From NCBI RefSeq assembly GCF_030538595.1, contig NZ_JAUNTS010000015.1, positions 1 through 46,410 of the forward strand: DNA of 46,410 nt. Direction: 5' to 3'. This document shows, piece by piece, positions 17,491-26,540 of the stretch (the stretch's first letter is position 1; each line of letters starts with the position of its first letter). The translations under genes and the position numbers were made by a program. The DNA comes from Kocuria sp. (GTDB taxonomy: Bacteria > Actinomycetota > Actinomycetes > Actinomycetales > Micrococcaceae). Under the pieces are notes generated by a model. It was not told where the DNA came from and did no database searches. It worked only from the letters and a program-made list of their open reading frames with translations.

Positions 17491-17595
17491 GGGTTGGTGC
17501 CGGGCAGATTCGCCATGACGCGCAGGTGACCGGGCGTTGACGGGAAAATTCACCGGCGGTTCAGCCTGCCGACACGCAGGGCAGGGCTGCCTTTC

Positions 17596-17614
17596 TTGAA
17601 GCATTCCAGAAAAG
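17596..17614 (+). promoter_or_regulatory. Candidate FurA operator and -35 region
   Basis: TTGAAGCATTCCAGAAAAG closely resembles the AT-rich element I recall ahead of mycobacterial and streptomycete furA-katG/catC operons. TTGAAG could serve as -35; a -10 at 17 bases (CACCAT) would put transcription start at or near the ATG at 17632, a leaderless mRNA. The exact operator match is from memory. Confidence 0.5.
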
Positions 17615-17631
17615 CGTGCACCATGGTGACC

Positions 17632-18108
17632 ATGAGCACAGACACCGCTGACCATCACCCGGAGCGCACTCTGCTGCGCCATGCCGGGCTGCGGGTTACG
17701 CGGCCCCGCGTGGCTGTGTTGAGCGCTTTACGGGATCATCAGCATTCGGATGCTGCCACCATTCTGGAGGCGGTCCGTGAGCAGATTCCGGCGGTGTCTC
17801 ACCAAGCCGTGTACGACTGTCTCCATGCCCTGACCCAAGCGGGTCTGGTGCGTTCTTTGCAGCCGGCCGGCTCCTCCGCGCGCTATGAACTCCGGCGCCA
17901 TGACAACCACCATCACCTGGTGTGCCGCGGCTGCTCCCAGCTGGTGGACGTTCCGTGTTCCACCGGGGTTGCCCCCTGTCTCCATCTGGAGGACAACCAC
18001 GGGTACCTGGTGGATGAGGCGGAGATCTACTACTGGGGGCTGTGCCCGGATTGCCGGGCGGAGAATGCCCGGGCAACCACGGCGACGTCGTCGTCCAGGG
18101 TCACCTGA
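17632..18108 (+). CDS. furA: Fur-family peroxide regulator FurA
   Basis: A 158-residue metal-dependent repressor. Winged-helix DNA-binding half ([20 protein letters not shown], then [20 protein letters not shown]), followed by the dimerisation half with the metal-binding [12 protein letters not shown] and a final CPDC, so structural zinc cysteine pairs are present. It is expected to repress itself and katG and to release DNA on peroxide stress. The start at 17632 (MSTDTADHH) follows the operator; a Met at 17623 is the alternative. katG follows 49 bases downstream on the same strand. Confidence 0.93.
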   Translation: MSTDTADHHPERTLLRHAGLRVTRPRVAVLSALRDHQHSDAATILEAVREQIPAVSHQAVYDCLHALTQAGLVRSLQPAGSSARYELRRHDNHHHLVCRGCSQLVDVPCSTGVAPCLHLEDNHGYLVDEAEIYYWGLCPDCRAENARATTATSSSRVT

Positions 18109-18157
18109 GTACGCAACTTTCCAGACCCCCGATTTGTCACGATTGAAAGGAACGCAA

Positions 18158-20419
18158 GTGAGCACTGAAAACCTGCCCTACGGCAATGACTCCACCACCG
18201 TTGGTGAGATGACCGAGACCGAGGCCACGGGCCTGCCTTCGGAGCCCATCCATGCTTCCCCGGAGGGCAAGTGCCCCGTGGCGCACGGTGGCGCACTGCC
18301 GCACCCCACCTCCGGGGACGCCAACCAGCAGTGGTGGCCCAACCGCTTGAACCTGAAGATCCTGGCCAAGGAACAGCCGGTGATCAGCCCACACGATCCG
18401 GATTTTGATTACGGCGCCGCTTTCGAGTCGCTGGATCTGGCGGAGGTCAAGGCTGCCATTGCTGAAGTGCTGACCACCTCCAAGGACTGGTGGCCCGCTG
18501 ACTTTGGCAACTACGGCCCGTTCATGATCCGTATGGCGTGGCACTCGGCCGGTACCTACCGTTCCCAGGACGGCCGCGGCGGCGCCGGTACCGGTCAGCA
18601 GCGGTTTGCTCCGCTGAACTCCTGGCCGGACAACGCCTCCCTGGACAAGGCTCGGCGTCTGCTGTGGCCGGTCAAGAAGAAGTACGGCCAGAACTTGTCC
18701 TGGGCTGACCTGATTGTGCTGACCGGCAATGTGGCTCACGAGATCATGGGCATGCCCACGTTTGGTTTCTCCGGTGGTCGCATGGACGCTTACGAACCCG
18801 AGGACGATGTTTACTGGGGTCCGGAGACCGAGTGGACCAACGGCGGTTCCGAGCGGTACAAGGGTGACCGCGATCTGGAGAACCCGCTGGCTGCCGTGGA
18901 AATGGGTCTGATCTACGTCAACCCGGAGGGCCCGGAAGGCGAACCCGATCCCATCAAGTCCGCACGGGACATCCGCGACACCTTTGGCCGCATGGGGATG
19001 AACGATGAGGAGACCGTGGCCCTGATTGCCGGTGGTCACACGTTCGGCAAGACCCACGGTGCGGCTGAAGTTCCGGACCATGTTGGTCCAGAGCCCGAGG
19101 CTGCCCCGTTGGAGCAGATGGGTCTGGGCTGGAAGTCCTCTTACGGCTCCGGTTCCGGCCGGGATGCCATCACCTCCGGCCTGGAAGTGACCTGGACCTA
19201 CCACCCCACCCGCTGGGACAACGAGTTCTTCCACATCCTCTACGCCTACGAGTGGGAGCTGTTCCACTCCCCCGCCGGTGCCCAGCAGTGGCGTCCGGTC
19301 AACGGTGGCGGTTCGGACATGGTTCCGGAGGCCGACGGCAACGGGCGGCGTGAGCCGCGCATGCTGACCTCCGACTTGGCGCTGCGTTTTGATCCTGCCT
19401 ACGATGCCGTTTCTCGGCGGTTCAAGGACGATTTTGCGGCGTTCCAGGATGCGTACTCCCGTGCCTGGTTCAAGCTGACGCACCGTGACATGGGACCGTT
19501 GGCTCGCCACTTGGGCGCCGAGGTTCCCTCCGAGGAACTGGTGTGGATGGATCCGATTCCGGCCGCACCGTCCGTGCCGGGTGCTTCTGAGGTGTCCGCT
19601 GTGAAGGAGGCCGTGGCTGGTGCCGGGCTGTCCGTGACCGATGTGGTCAAGACTGCCTGGGCTGCTGCTTCTACCTTCCGTCATTCTGATTTCCGGGGTG
19701 GCGCCAACGGTGGGCGTATTCGCCTGGAACCGCAGCGGTCCTGGGAGGTCAACGAGCCTGCCGTGACCGGGCCGGTGATTTCTGCGCTGGAGTCCATTGC
19801 CGCTGATCACGGGGTTTCCTTTGCGGACACCTTGGTGATCGCGGGCAACTGGGCCGTGGAGAAGGCTGCTGCCGACGGCGGTTTTGAGGTGTCCGTGCCG
19901 TTTACCGGCGGCCGTGGCGATGCCACCCAGGAGCAGACCGATGTTGAGTCCTTTGGTTACCTGGAGCCCAAGGTGGATGGTTTCCGCAACTACGATCCGC
20001 GTGGGAACAAGGAGTTCCCAGCGGAGTTCGCGCTGATTGATCGGGCCAACCTGTTGGGTCTCTCCGCTCCGGAGATGACCGTACTGGTGGCAGGCCTGCG
20101 TGTGTTGGGGGCTGTGTACGGCTCTTCTGCCGATGGTGTGTTCACCGACCGGGTGGGTGTGCTGTCCAACGACTTCCTGGTGGCGTTGACGGACATCGAC
20201 ACGTCCTGGGAGAAGGTGGCTGAGGGCCAGTACCGCGGTGTGACTGCCGATGGTGTTGAGCTGACCGGTACCCGCAACGACCTGGTGTTCGGCTCCAACT
20301 CGGAGCTGCGCACCGTTGCCGAGGTCTACGCGGCTGATGACGCGACCGAGAAGTTCGTGCACGACTTTGTTGCCGCATGGGCCAAGGTCATGAACGCGGA
20401 CCGGTTCGACGTGAAGTGA
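18158..20419 (+). CDS. katG: Catalase-peroxidase KatG
   Basis: A 753-residue bifunctional heme enzyme that removes hydrogen peroxide by catalase and peroxidase activity in the cytoplasm. Distal triad R125, W128 and H129 in [13 protein letters not shown]; proximal heme ligand H294 in [10 protein letters not shown]. The Met-Tyr-Trp adduct partners are visible as W128, the Tyr in LIYVNPEGP and the Met in [11 protein letters not shown]. The DAITSG motif (S315 in M. tuberculosis numbering) is intact. The second, degenerate peroxidase half is complete. The GTG start at 18158 has AAAGGA at good spacing. Coupled to furA upstream; terminator at 20453-20496. Confidence 0.97.
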   Translation: MSTENLPYGNDSTTVGEMTETEATGLPSEPIHASPEGKCPVAHGGALPHPTSGDANQQWWPNRLNLKILAKEQPVISPHDPDFDYGAAFESLDLAEVKAAIAEVLTTSKDWWPADFGNYGPFMIRMAWHSAGTYRSQDGRGGAGTGQQRFAPLNSWPDNASLDKARRLLWPVKKKYGQNLSWADLIVLTGNVAHEIMGMPTFGFSGGRMDAYEPEDDVYWGPETEWTNGGSERYKGDRDLENPLAAVEMGLIYVNPEGPEGEPDPIKSARDIRDTFGRMGMNDEETVALIAGGHTFGKTHGAAEVPDHVGPEPEAAPLEQMGLGWKSSYGSGSGRDAITSGLEVTWTYHPTRWDNEFFHILYAYEWELFHSPAGAQQWRPVNGGGSDMVPEADGNGRREPRMLTSDLALRFDPAYDAVSRRFKDDFAAFQDAYSRAWFKLTHRDMGPLARHLGAEVPSEELVWMDPIPAAPSVPGASEVSAVKEAVAGAGLSVTDVVKTAWAAASTFRHSDFRGGANGGRIRLEPQRSWEVNEPAVTGPVISALESIAADHGVSFADTLVIAGNWAVEKAAADGGFEVSVPFTGGRGDATQEQTDVESFGYLEPKVDGFRNYDPRGNKEFPAEFALIDRANLLGLSAPEMTVLVAGLRVLGAVYGSSADGVFTDRVGVLSNDFLVALTDIDTSWEKVAEGQYRGVTADGVELTGTRNDLVFGSNSELRTVAEVYAADDATEKFVHDFVAAWAKVMNADRFDVK

Positions 20420-20452
20420 GCTGGTTGATGGCCTGGTAAAGGCTGACGACAG

Positions 20453-20496
20453 CGGCCCCGCTCCTCACTTGCTGTTTCAGGTGAGGACCGGGGCCG
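20453..20496. terminator. Bidirectional terminator, katG/vapC
   Basis: CGGCCCCG-ct-CCTCAC pairs with GTGAGG-ac-CGGGGCCG around a 12-base loop, with one 2-base internal mismatch. It sits 34 bases past katG and 7 bases from the end of the oppositely oriented vapC. Confidence 0.8.
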
Positions 20497-20502
20497 TTGG
20501 TC

Positions 20503-20886
20503 TTAGATGGTCATGACCGTTTCTGGGGCAGTTTTGCCGAGCCTGGCGTCCAGGGTGAGGAGCTTGCAGCCGAGTCGACGAGCCAGAGCAACGTACATGG
20601 CGTCATAAGCAGACGTGTTGTGACGGAGTTCCCAGACATCGTTGAGGAGATCTGCCGCAGGAAGCTCATGAATCCCCAACTGCCTGAATATTTGCAGGGC
20701 TCTACGTGCTTCTTGGCCCGTGATGAGATCGCTCAAGTTCCAGCGGCGCAAGACAGAGACAACCTCGACCGTCAGGTGCGGCGGGGCCACCAGGTGTTCC
20801 TGAGCGATGACGCCAGCCATCTGGGCACCTCGATCAGTTCTCAGGAGAAGCTCGGCAATTGCAGACGCATCAACAACGAGTGTCAC
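20503..20886 (-). CDS. vapC: VapC-family PIN-domain toxin
   Basis: A 127-residue PIN-domain ribonuclease. Acidic catalytic residues are in place: D6 in LVVDASAIAELLL, the Glu in TVEVVSVLRR, the Asp in SAYDAMYVALA and LLTLDARLGK. Such toxins cut tRNA or rRNA and stop growth when the antitoxin is lost. The ATG overlaps the antitoxin stop by 4 bases (ATGA), so the two are co-translated. The pair sits at the edge of the BREX island and could help keep it. Confidence 0.92.
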   Translation of the reverse strand: MTLVVDASAIAELLLRTDRGAQMAGVIAQEHLVAPPHLTVEVVSVLRRWNLSDLITGQEARRALQIFRQLGIHELPAADLLNDVWELRHNTSAYDAMYVALARRLGCKLLTLDARLGKTAPETVMTI

Positions 20887-21107
20887 CGGCTTGCCCGCTC
20901 AGCGGCCAGCATGTCCTCGGCGGCAGGCAGGCTCTTGCGAGACTGAGCGGCAAGTTGGCCCAGGAGTTCGGCCCGGCTCGGAGCTTGGGCCAGACGCTCC
21001 AGCTCAGCCAGGAGGTAGTCGCTTAGCGAACGGCCCTCGAGTGCAGCCTTGGCCTTGAGTGCCCGGCTAGTGGAGTCTGAGACGTTTCGCACTTGGATGG
21101 TTGTCAT
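20883..21107 (-). CDS. vapB: VapB/FitA-like antitoxin
   Basis: A 74-residue antitoxin with an N-terminal ribbon-helix-helix segment (MTTIQVRNVSDSTSRALKAK, then the second helix ending in SLSDYLLAELERLA) and a C-terminal tail that would fill the VapC active site. It would bind and repress its own promoter. No Shine-Dalgarno sequence precedes the ATG, so a short or absent leader is likely. Confidence 0.9.
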   Translation of the reverse strand: MTTIQVRNVSDSTSRALKAKAALEGRSLSDYLLAELERLAQAPSRAELLGQLAAQSRKSLPAAEDMLAAERASR

Positions 21108-21125
21108 ACATTAAGCATACTGAAC

Positions 21126-21142
21126 ATGCACACGACATGCAT
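21126..21142. promoter_or_regulatory. Candidate VapBC operator
   Basis: ATGCA and TGCAT form an inverted repeat over a 7-base spacer 19 bases upstream of vapB. A second, overlapping pair (GCAT at 21115, ATGC at 21126) lies nearer the gene. The size and position suit a ribbon-helix-helix dimer, but no family consensus was checked. Confidence 0.35.
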
Positions 21143-21749
21143 CACACGCGACCGCAGAGAATCGGCGGACGCCACCGCGTCTGGTTAAACCACAGGTGCC
21201 ACGCAAACGACCTCGTCACCATGGGTTTGGGCGGTTTCAGGGGGTGAGTGCAACTGCATCTCCCAGCTAGCTCCTTCCAACATACCTGCACCGATTGGTT
21301 CGATGGTCTCGAGAGTTAGGTCATTGCCGTTGGATGTGGGAAAATCCTGAGCCTGACATAAGCCCAATCCGGTGCACCTCATTCCCACGCCACGCTCGGT
21401 CCGGCCTTGTTCGAAGCGCACAGCACCCGACAAGGTGGATAAGTCGGCGTATTTGGGTCATAGAATGAGGAGTATGCACTGCGGAGGCGCTTTGGCTGCT
21501 AGCAGACGGCATTTACACCGACTATGGCGCGCCGAAGTCACTATCTGGACCTGAATGAGAGCGACGACCTCGACCAGCCCCTAGGTTGGTCGTGCTTTAG
21601 CGTTCGAAGCGAGCATGAGCGACGATGGTGAGATGGCGAGGCGGCGCAGCACGAGAGAACCCCGGATGGAGGTTGGAATGTCGATGGGTCCTACTGGAAT
21701 CTGGCCAGCACGAGGGTTCTGCCTGACATCTATTGGCGAGCGGTGATCC
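21143..21749. other. Gene-free leader region upstream of BREX
   Basis: About 600 bases between vapBC and brxA with no gene I can support. A minus-strand frame (21185-21433) and short plus-strand frames lack family resemblance. TAGAAT at 21461-21466 is a possible -10 without a good -35. A short hairpin CGACCA/TGGTCG lies at 21571-21592. No WYL-type regulator such as BrxR is present. The BREX promoter should lie here. Confidence 0.5.
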
Positions 21750-22532
21750 GTGCCTGTTGGGAAAGAGGAGCTAGTGATAACGAGTGCTGGAAGTGCTGAG
21801 AACAACTTCGCCATGGGCACCCTGCGCACCACCGCGAGCCACACCATCGGCATTCCGCACCTGGTCGAGCTGCTGCGGGAAATGCCGTTTGATGCATCCG
21901 CAGAGCAATACCGCGATGCGGTCGTTGAAGGCAACGTTCTCGGTCGGCCGACTCAGGCTGGTCGGCAGCGGTCGTTCCGCCACCTACGCGAGTTGTACTT
22001 TCTCGACCCAGGCCGTGCCGAGTTCGCGGCGCTGAGGCGCTTCTGGGACATCGACCCCAGCTCACGACCACTCCTCGCGGGCCTACTAGCTTTCACTCGC
22101 GACCAGATACTTCGAGCGTCGTTCGCCGCAATCGTCGACCTCCCGGCGGGGTCGAGCGTCACGTCAGCTGACCTCACCGCTGCGGTCACAGCCGAGTTGG
22201 GTGAAGAGATGTCGGAGTCGACGCTCGGAAAGACTGGCCGCAACACGGGTGCCTCCTAGACTCAGACGGGGCATCTTGTCGGACGATCCAAGAAGGTGCG
22301 CATTGCGGTAGAGGCCCGCCCCGCAGCGATCGCCTACTCGGCTTATCTTGGTCATCTTGCTGGCGGCCGCGGCCTGAGAGTCCTCGACAACCCGTGGTCT
22401 CAGATCCTCGGGATCACCCCCGGCCGTTCATTGGAGAAGCTGCGTGATGCTCACACACAGGGGGTCCTCGACCTCCTGGTGGCAGGCAGCGTGGTCGATG
22501 TGTCGTTCCCAGCCCTAGGTGGTGAGGCATGA
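21750..22532 (+). pseudogene. brxA: brxA (DUF1819) interrupted by an in-frame TAG
   Basis: BrxA is the small winged-helix DNA-binding protein that begins type I BREX operons. The first part (residues 1-169) holds the family-like HLVELLREMPFDASAEQYRD and NVLGRPTQAGRQRSFRHLRE. It stops at TAG (22257-22259) just before TQTGHLVGRSKKVRIAVEAR, which continues in the same frame to a normal TGA at 22530-22532, overlapping brxB by 4 bases. A single substitution therefore explains the break; TGG (Trp) to TAG is the likeliest because a Ser-Trp fits there. No ribosome binding site supports restarting at the GTG at 22296. The start is GTG 21750, or GTG 21774 close behind GAGGAG. Without the stop the product would be 260 residues, normal for the family. 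Confidence 0.85.
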
Positions 22533-23086
22533 GTCGCGTCTCAGACCTGGTCGATGCATACAAAGCCGAGCTAGCTCTCTCCTGGAAGGACGACGTTTCC
22601 GGTGGCGAGCGTGTGTGGATGCTCGTCTACCCGCCGGACCTAGAGCGCCAGCTTCGGCACGCTTTGCCGAGCCTGGAGCTGGCGACGATTCAATCGGGGC
22701 ACGGCTGGCACGTCGTGGATGTCACCGATGACTTCGGGCACTGGGTGTCTTCGCACCGCCACGCGGAGGCCTTCTTCGAGGAGCCGAGTGACCTCACGCA
22801 GTCGATCCTTGACCAATTCGAGACGGCGCTGGGGTCCCGCATCCGTGAAGCCCTCGAAGCGGCTCCCGCGAGTGCCGTTGTGGCGCTTGTCGGCATCGGG
22901 GCGATCTTTCCGTTCTTGCGGGCGTCGAGCGTGATCAAGTCAGTTGACTCTGCGGTGACAGGTCGACTTCTCGTACTCTTCCCCGGGCTTCACGAGCCGG
23001 AGACTCATTCATTCCGTTTGCTCGACGCACGCGATGGGTTCAACTACCGCGCTCGCGTCATCGACCCGCAGAAGGACCTCGTGTGA
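22529..23086 (+). CDS. brxB: BrxB (DUF1788), BREX component
   Basis: A 185-residue BrxB protein, needed for both modification and exclusion in studied type I BREX systems; its biochemical role is not established. Family marks: VWMLVYPPDLERQLRHALPS, DVTDDFGHWVSSH, VVALVGIGAIFPFLRASSVI and a final LLVLFPGLHEPETHSFRLLD. The ATG overlaps the end of the brxA frame by 4 bases, and its own stop overlaps the brxC start by 4 bases, so its translation may suffer from the premature stop in brxA. Confidence 0.93.
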   Translation: MSRVSDLVDAYKAELALSWKDDVSGGERVWMLVYPPDLERQLRHALPSLELATIQSGHGWHVVDVTDDFGHWVSSHRHAEAFFEEPSDLTQSILDQFETALGSRIREALEAAPASAVVALVGIGAIFPFLRASSVIKSVDSAVTGRLLVLFPGLHEPETHSFRLLDARDGFNYRARVIDPQKDLV

Positions 23087-26000
23087 CTACCAACAACAAT
23101 CTCTTCGTCCGACCTCCACTCAGCTTCGAGATTCCGAACGACGGCGTGACCAACGTTGACCGGCCCGAGGACTCCAACCAATGGGACGTACTCAAGTACG
23201 AGTTGGAGAGTTTCGTCTGCGAGGGCGAGTACGAACACGGCCTCCAGCGCATTCTCGATTCGTACACCAGCCACCGCAACCGGACGACCCAGCCAGCGGT
23301 GTGGGTTTCGGGCTTCTACGGCAGCGGTAAGTCGCATCTCGTTCGTGTGCTCCAGCATCTGTGGGGTGACACGAAGTTCCCGAACGGTGCCACCGCGCGC
23401 GGCCTCACGGACATCCCGCAGGGTGTCCAGGATCAGTTGACAGAGCTGACGACGCTCGGCCGACGCGATGGTGCTGCGCCCTGGGCCGCCGCGGGTGCAC
23501 TTGACCGCAGCGGCGAGACGTTGAACTCTGTGTTCCTTTCCATCGTTCTGGGCGCGGCAGGGCTGCCCACACGCATCGCGCCCGCCCAAGTTGCGCTGTG
23601 GCTGGCGACCAACGGGCACCTTGATGCCGTGCGTGACCACGTCACGGCCAACGGCGGTGACCTCATCCAAGAGTTGGGCGAGTACAACCTCAGCACGCTG
23701 CTCGCGAACGCCATACTCGCCACCGACCCGGAGTTCGCTGCATCGGCCAAGGACGTCCGTGCGGCGCTGCGCAACCAGTTCCCGCCAGACACCCGCTCGT
23801 TCTCCACGGATGAGACGATTGCGCTGCTCAAAAAGATCCTTGATTACGTCGGCGGGGGGCAGACCCCGCCATCGCTGATCGTCCTCGACGAGGTACAGCA
23901 GTACATCAGTAGCGACGGCGGCCGGGCCATGGAGGTGCAGAACCTCGTCGAGTCCGTCTCACGGGAACTCGATGGGCACGTGCTCCTCGTGGCGACCGGT
24001 CAGCAGGAACTGACGGCAGACTCAACGCTCCAGAAGATTCAGGACCGTTTCACCGTCAAGGTTGTGCTCAAGAACCAGGATGTCGACGCCGTCGTCCGGC
24101 GTGTACTGCTGAGCAAGGAGCCCGCGGCGAAGCCCGTTCTCGCCAGCACTCTAGCGTCGGTAGCCGGGCCGGTTTCTCGGCAGCTCATCGGCAGCAAGAT
24201 TCAGCACACTGCCGAGGATGACAAGGACCTCGACGAGGACTACCCACTGCTCCCAGTACGCCGCCGTTTCTGGGCGAGCGTCCTTCGCCAGGCCGACGCC
24301 GGCCGCGCAGGTCAACTGCGCTCCCAGCTCCGCATCGTGCATGAGGCGAATCGGAAGGTCGCATCCGATTCAGTGGGAACCGTCGTCGGCGCCGACTTCC
24401 TGTATGCGCAGAAGAACGAGGACCTGAATGGCGCAGGGTTCCTCCTCAAGGAGACGCAGACGCTTATCCACGAAGAGGCACAGAAGGACGCTCTCCGCGG
24501 CCGCGTCCTCGGCCTCATCCACCTCATCGGCCTGCTCCCAACGTCCGGTCACGGTGACATCGGTGTGCGCGCGACGGCGGAACACCTCGTCGACCTCCTC
24601 GTCGAAGACCTCGCACATGACGGCGACCTGCTTCGACAGAAGATGCCCACCGTGCTCGACGCACTCTCCGACGAGGGCGTTCTCCAACGAGACGGTGAGG
24701 AGTATCGACTTCAGACCAAGGCCGGCCGCGAGTGGGACGAATCCCTTCGCAGGCACCACGCGCAAGTCACCGACAGTGAAGTGAGCACTGAGCGCAATTC
24801 GCTGCTGCTCGCGGAAGTCAATCGGGCGCTCCCCACAACAATCCAGCAAGGTCGCGCCAAGGAGTCCCGCAAAATCGCCCTGCACGCCGACGCCTCGTTG
24901 CCGCCAGAGTCTGAGGCAATCCCGGTGTGGCTCCGCTCTGAGTGGGACGAAGGCATCACCGCAAAGCAGTTTGACGAGGCGGCCCGAAGCCTCGGCGTCG
25001 AATCGCCGATCGTTCTCGTACACCTTCCTCGTATCCAGGCACCCGCGTTCGTCGCAGCAGTCCGCAACAAGATCGCGGCGCAGCGCGTGATCGACCAGCA
25101 GGGGATCCCGCAGGACGACGAAGGCAAGCAGGCGCGAAGCGCAATGCAGACCCGTCTCAACCGAGCAACGGACCAGGTCAACGCTCACGTCCGTGACGTG
25201 ATTTCGAAGGCGTCCGTCCTCCTTGGAGGCGGGACTTCGCCAAGCGGAGTCACGCTGCGTGAGAGGATCGAAGCGGGCGCCCAGGATGCCGCCACGCGTC
25301 TGTTCCCGCGCTTCTCGGAGGCCGACGACAGTCGCTGGCCGCAGGTGATCGCCCGGGTCCGGAACGGGTCGGCCGCCGATGCTCTCAAAGCCGTCCAGTA
25401 TGACGCAGACCCTGAGCAACATCGGGTGGTCAAGGAAGTGCTGAGCCACATCGGTGCGGCCGGCACGTCTGCGAGTGACGTCGAGAAGGCTGTCACCTCA
25501 AAGCCGCTCGGCTGGCCCAGGGATGCGCTTATGGCATCGCTTGGAGTGCTCCTCGATACAGGGGTGATCCGCGCAACGATCAACGGAAGCGACGCGACAA
25601 CGGCCGACGTGCTCAAACAGACTCGCCTCGGCAACGTGCAGTTCCGCCGCGAGATTACGGTTCTTAAGCCCGCCGAGAAGATTCAGGCACGTCAGGTGCT
25701 TAGCACTCTCGGGTTCCCGACCGACAACGATGGGCTCATCTCAGCGGTCGAGCAGGCCGTGAAGTCGCTCTTTCAGCGCGCGAAGGACGTGAGCGGACCC
25801 GCGCCACTGCCCGACATAAGCGTGCCGAGCAACATCCAGATCATCGTCTCCAACTCTGGCAACGACCGAGTGCATGCCCTGCTGAGCGCGAAGGACGACC
25901 TCACGAGCTTCAGCAACGAGCTCGCGGAGTACGAGTGGCGGCGCAGGAGCCGGCTGCCTTCGCTGGAACTGGCTCGTTCGCTCGCCGCGTCTTCCAGGGG

Positions 26001-26538
26001 CCTCGCCAGCGCGACGGCGGTCCGTGACCGGCTGGACGCGCTCGACGTGAGCCGCGACCTCTTTGCTGACTCCGACCCCGTGGCACCGATCGTCAAGGAC
26101 CTCGCCGACGCGCTCCGCGACGCAATCCACACAGCTGCGGCTTCACTGGCCACTGCCCGGAAGCAGGCTGTCGAGGGACTTGAGCAGCAGACAGGGTGGA
26201 ACGCCCTCGACGACGCACATCGCGCAGCAATCCTTGAGGAAAACCGCCTCATGGAAGAGCAGGAGCCGAACCTTGCTGATCCGGCGGCTGTGCTGTCGGC
26301 AGCGCGGGCGCGGCCGCTCCAAGGGTGGACGGCCGAACTGGATGCGATTCCTCAGCGTGCCTCTCGCGCCTTGGAGGCGGCCTTGCGGCTCACGACCCCA
26401 GCCGCGACGACCACTACGGTCACTGTGGCAACTGCGAGCTTGAGCAGCGCCGACGAAGTTGAGCGGTACGTCGATGACCTGCGAGTGCAGCTGCTCGATG
26501 CCATGAGCAGCAACGACACGGTCGTGGTGAAGGGCTAA
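23083..26538 (+). CDS. brxC: BrxC, large BREX ATPase
   Basis: A 1151-residue P-loop ATPase of BREX systems (DUF499-like/ORC-related group). Walker A is GFYGSGKS at residues 77-84, in VWVSGFYGSGKSHLVRVLQH; Walker B is LIVLDEVQQYI near residue 265, followed by the sensor-like HVLLVATGQQELT. The long C-terminal part is helical. It is required for host methylation and phage exclusion in tested systems. GTG start, 4-base overlap with brxB. A G6 run at 23854-23859 lies in frame (GGC GGG GGG). The gene is intact, and its codon use is like the rest of the operon. Confidence 0.95.
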   Translation: MTTNNNLFVRPPLSFEIPNDGVTNVDRPEDSNQWDVLKYELESFVCEGEYEHGLQRILDSYTSHRNRTTQPAVWVSGFYGSGKSHLVRVLQHLWGDTKFPNGATARGLTDIPQGVQDQLTELTTLGRRDGAAPWAAAGALDRSGETLNSVFLSIVLGAAGLPTRIAPAQVALWLATNGHLDAVRDHVTANGGDLIQELGEYNLSTLLANAILATDPEFAASAKDVRAALRNQFPPDTRSFSTDETIALLKKILDYVGGGQTPPSLIVLDEVQQYISSDGGRAMEVQNLVESVSRELDGHVLLVATGQQELTADSTLQKIQDRFTVKVVLKNQDVDAVVRRVLLSKEPAAKPVLASTLASVAGPVSRQLIGSKIQHTAEDDKDLDEDYPLLPVRRRFWASVLRQADAGRAGQLRSQLRIVHEANRKVASDSVGTVVGADFLYAQKNEDLNGAGFLLKETQTLIHEEAQKDALRGRVLGLIHLIGLLPTSGHGDIGVRATAEHLVDLLVEDLAHDGDLLRQKMPTVLDALSDEGVLQRDGEEYRLQTKAGREWDESLRRHHAQVTDSEVSTERNSLLLAEVNRALPTTIQQGRAKESRKIALHADASLPPESEAIPVWLRSEWDEGITAKQFDEAARSLGVESPIVLVHLPRIQAPAFVAAVRNKIAAQRVIDQQGIPQDDEGKQARSAMQTRLNRATDQVNAHVRDVISKASVLLGGGTSPSGVTLRERIEAGAQDAATRLFPRFSEADDSRWPQVIARVRNGSAADALKAVQYDADPEQHRVVKEVLSHIGAAGTSASDVEKAVTSKPLGWPRDALMASLGVLLDTGVIRATINGSDATTADVLKQTRLGNVQFRREITVLKPAEKIQARQVLSTLGFPTDNDGLISAVEQAVKSLFQRAKDVSGPAPLPDISVPSNIQIIVSNSGNDRVHALLSAKDDLTSFSNELAEYEWRRRSRLPSLELARSLAASSRGLASATAVRDRLDALDVSRDLFADSDPVAPIVKDLADALRDAIHTAAASLATARKQAVEGLEQQTGWNALDDAHRAAILEENRLMEEQEPNLADPAAVLSAARARPLQGWTAELDAIPQRASRALEAALRLTTPAATTTTVTVATASLSSADEVERYVDDLRVQLLDAMSSNDTVVVKG

Positions 26539-26540
26539 CC

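Noticed and set aside
18137-20362. 741-codon open frame opposite katG
   Set aside because: Antisense shadow of katG with no recognisable domains; stop-free frames are expected opposite such GC-rich genes.
21185-21433. 82-codon minus-strand frame upstream of BREX
   Set aside because: No family resemblance, no ribosome binding site seen and no link to vapB or brxA. It might be the end of a lost gene, but I cannot support it.
22257-22300. Frameshift as the cause of the brxA break
   Set aside because: Both halves are in the same frame, so only a nonsense codon is needed.
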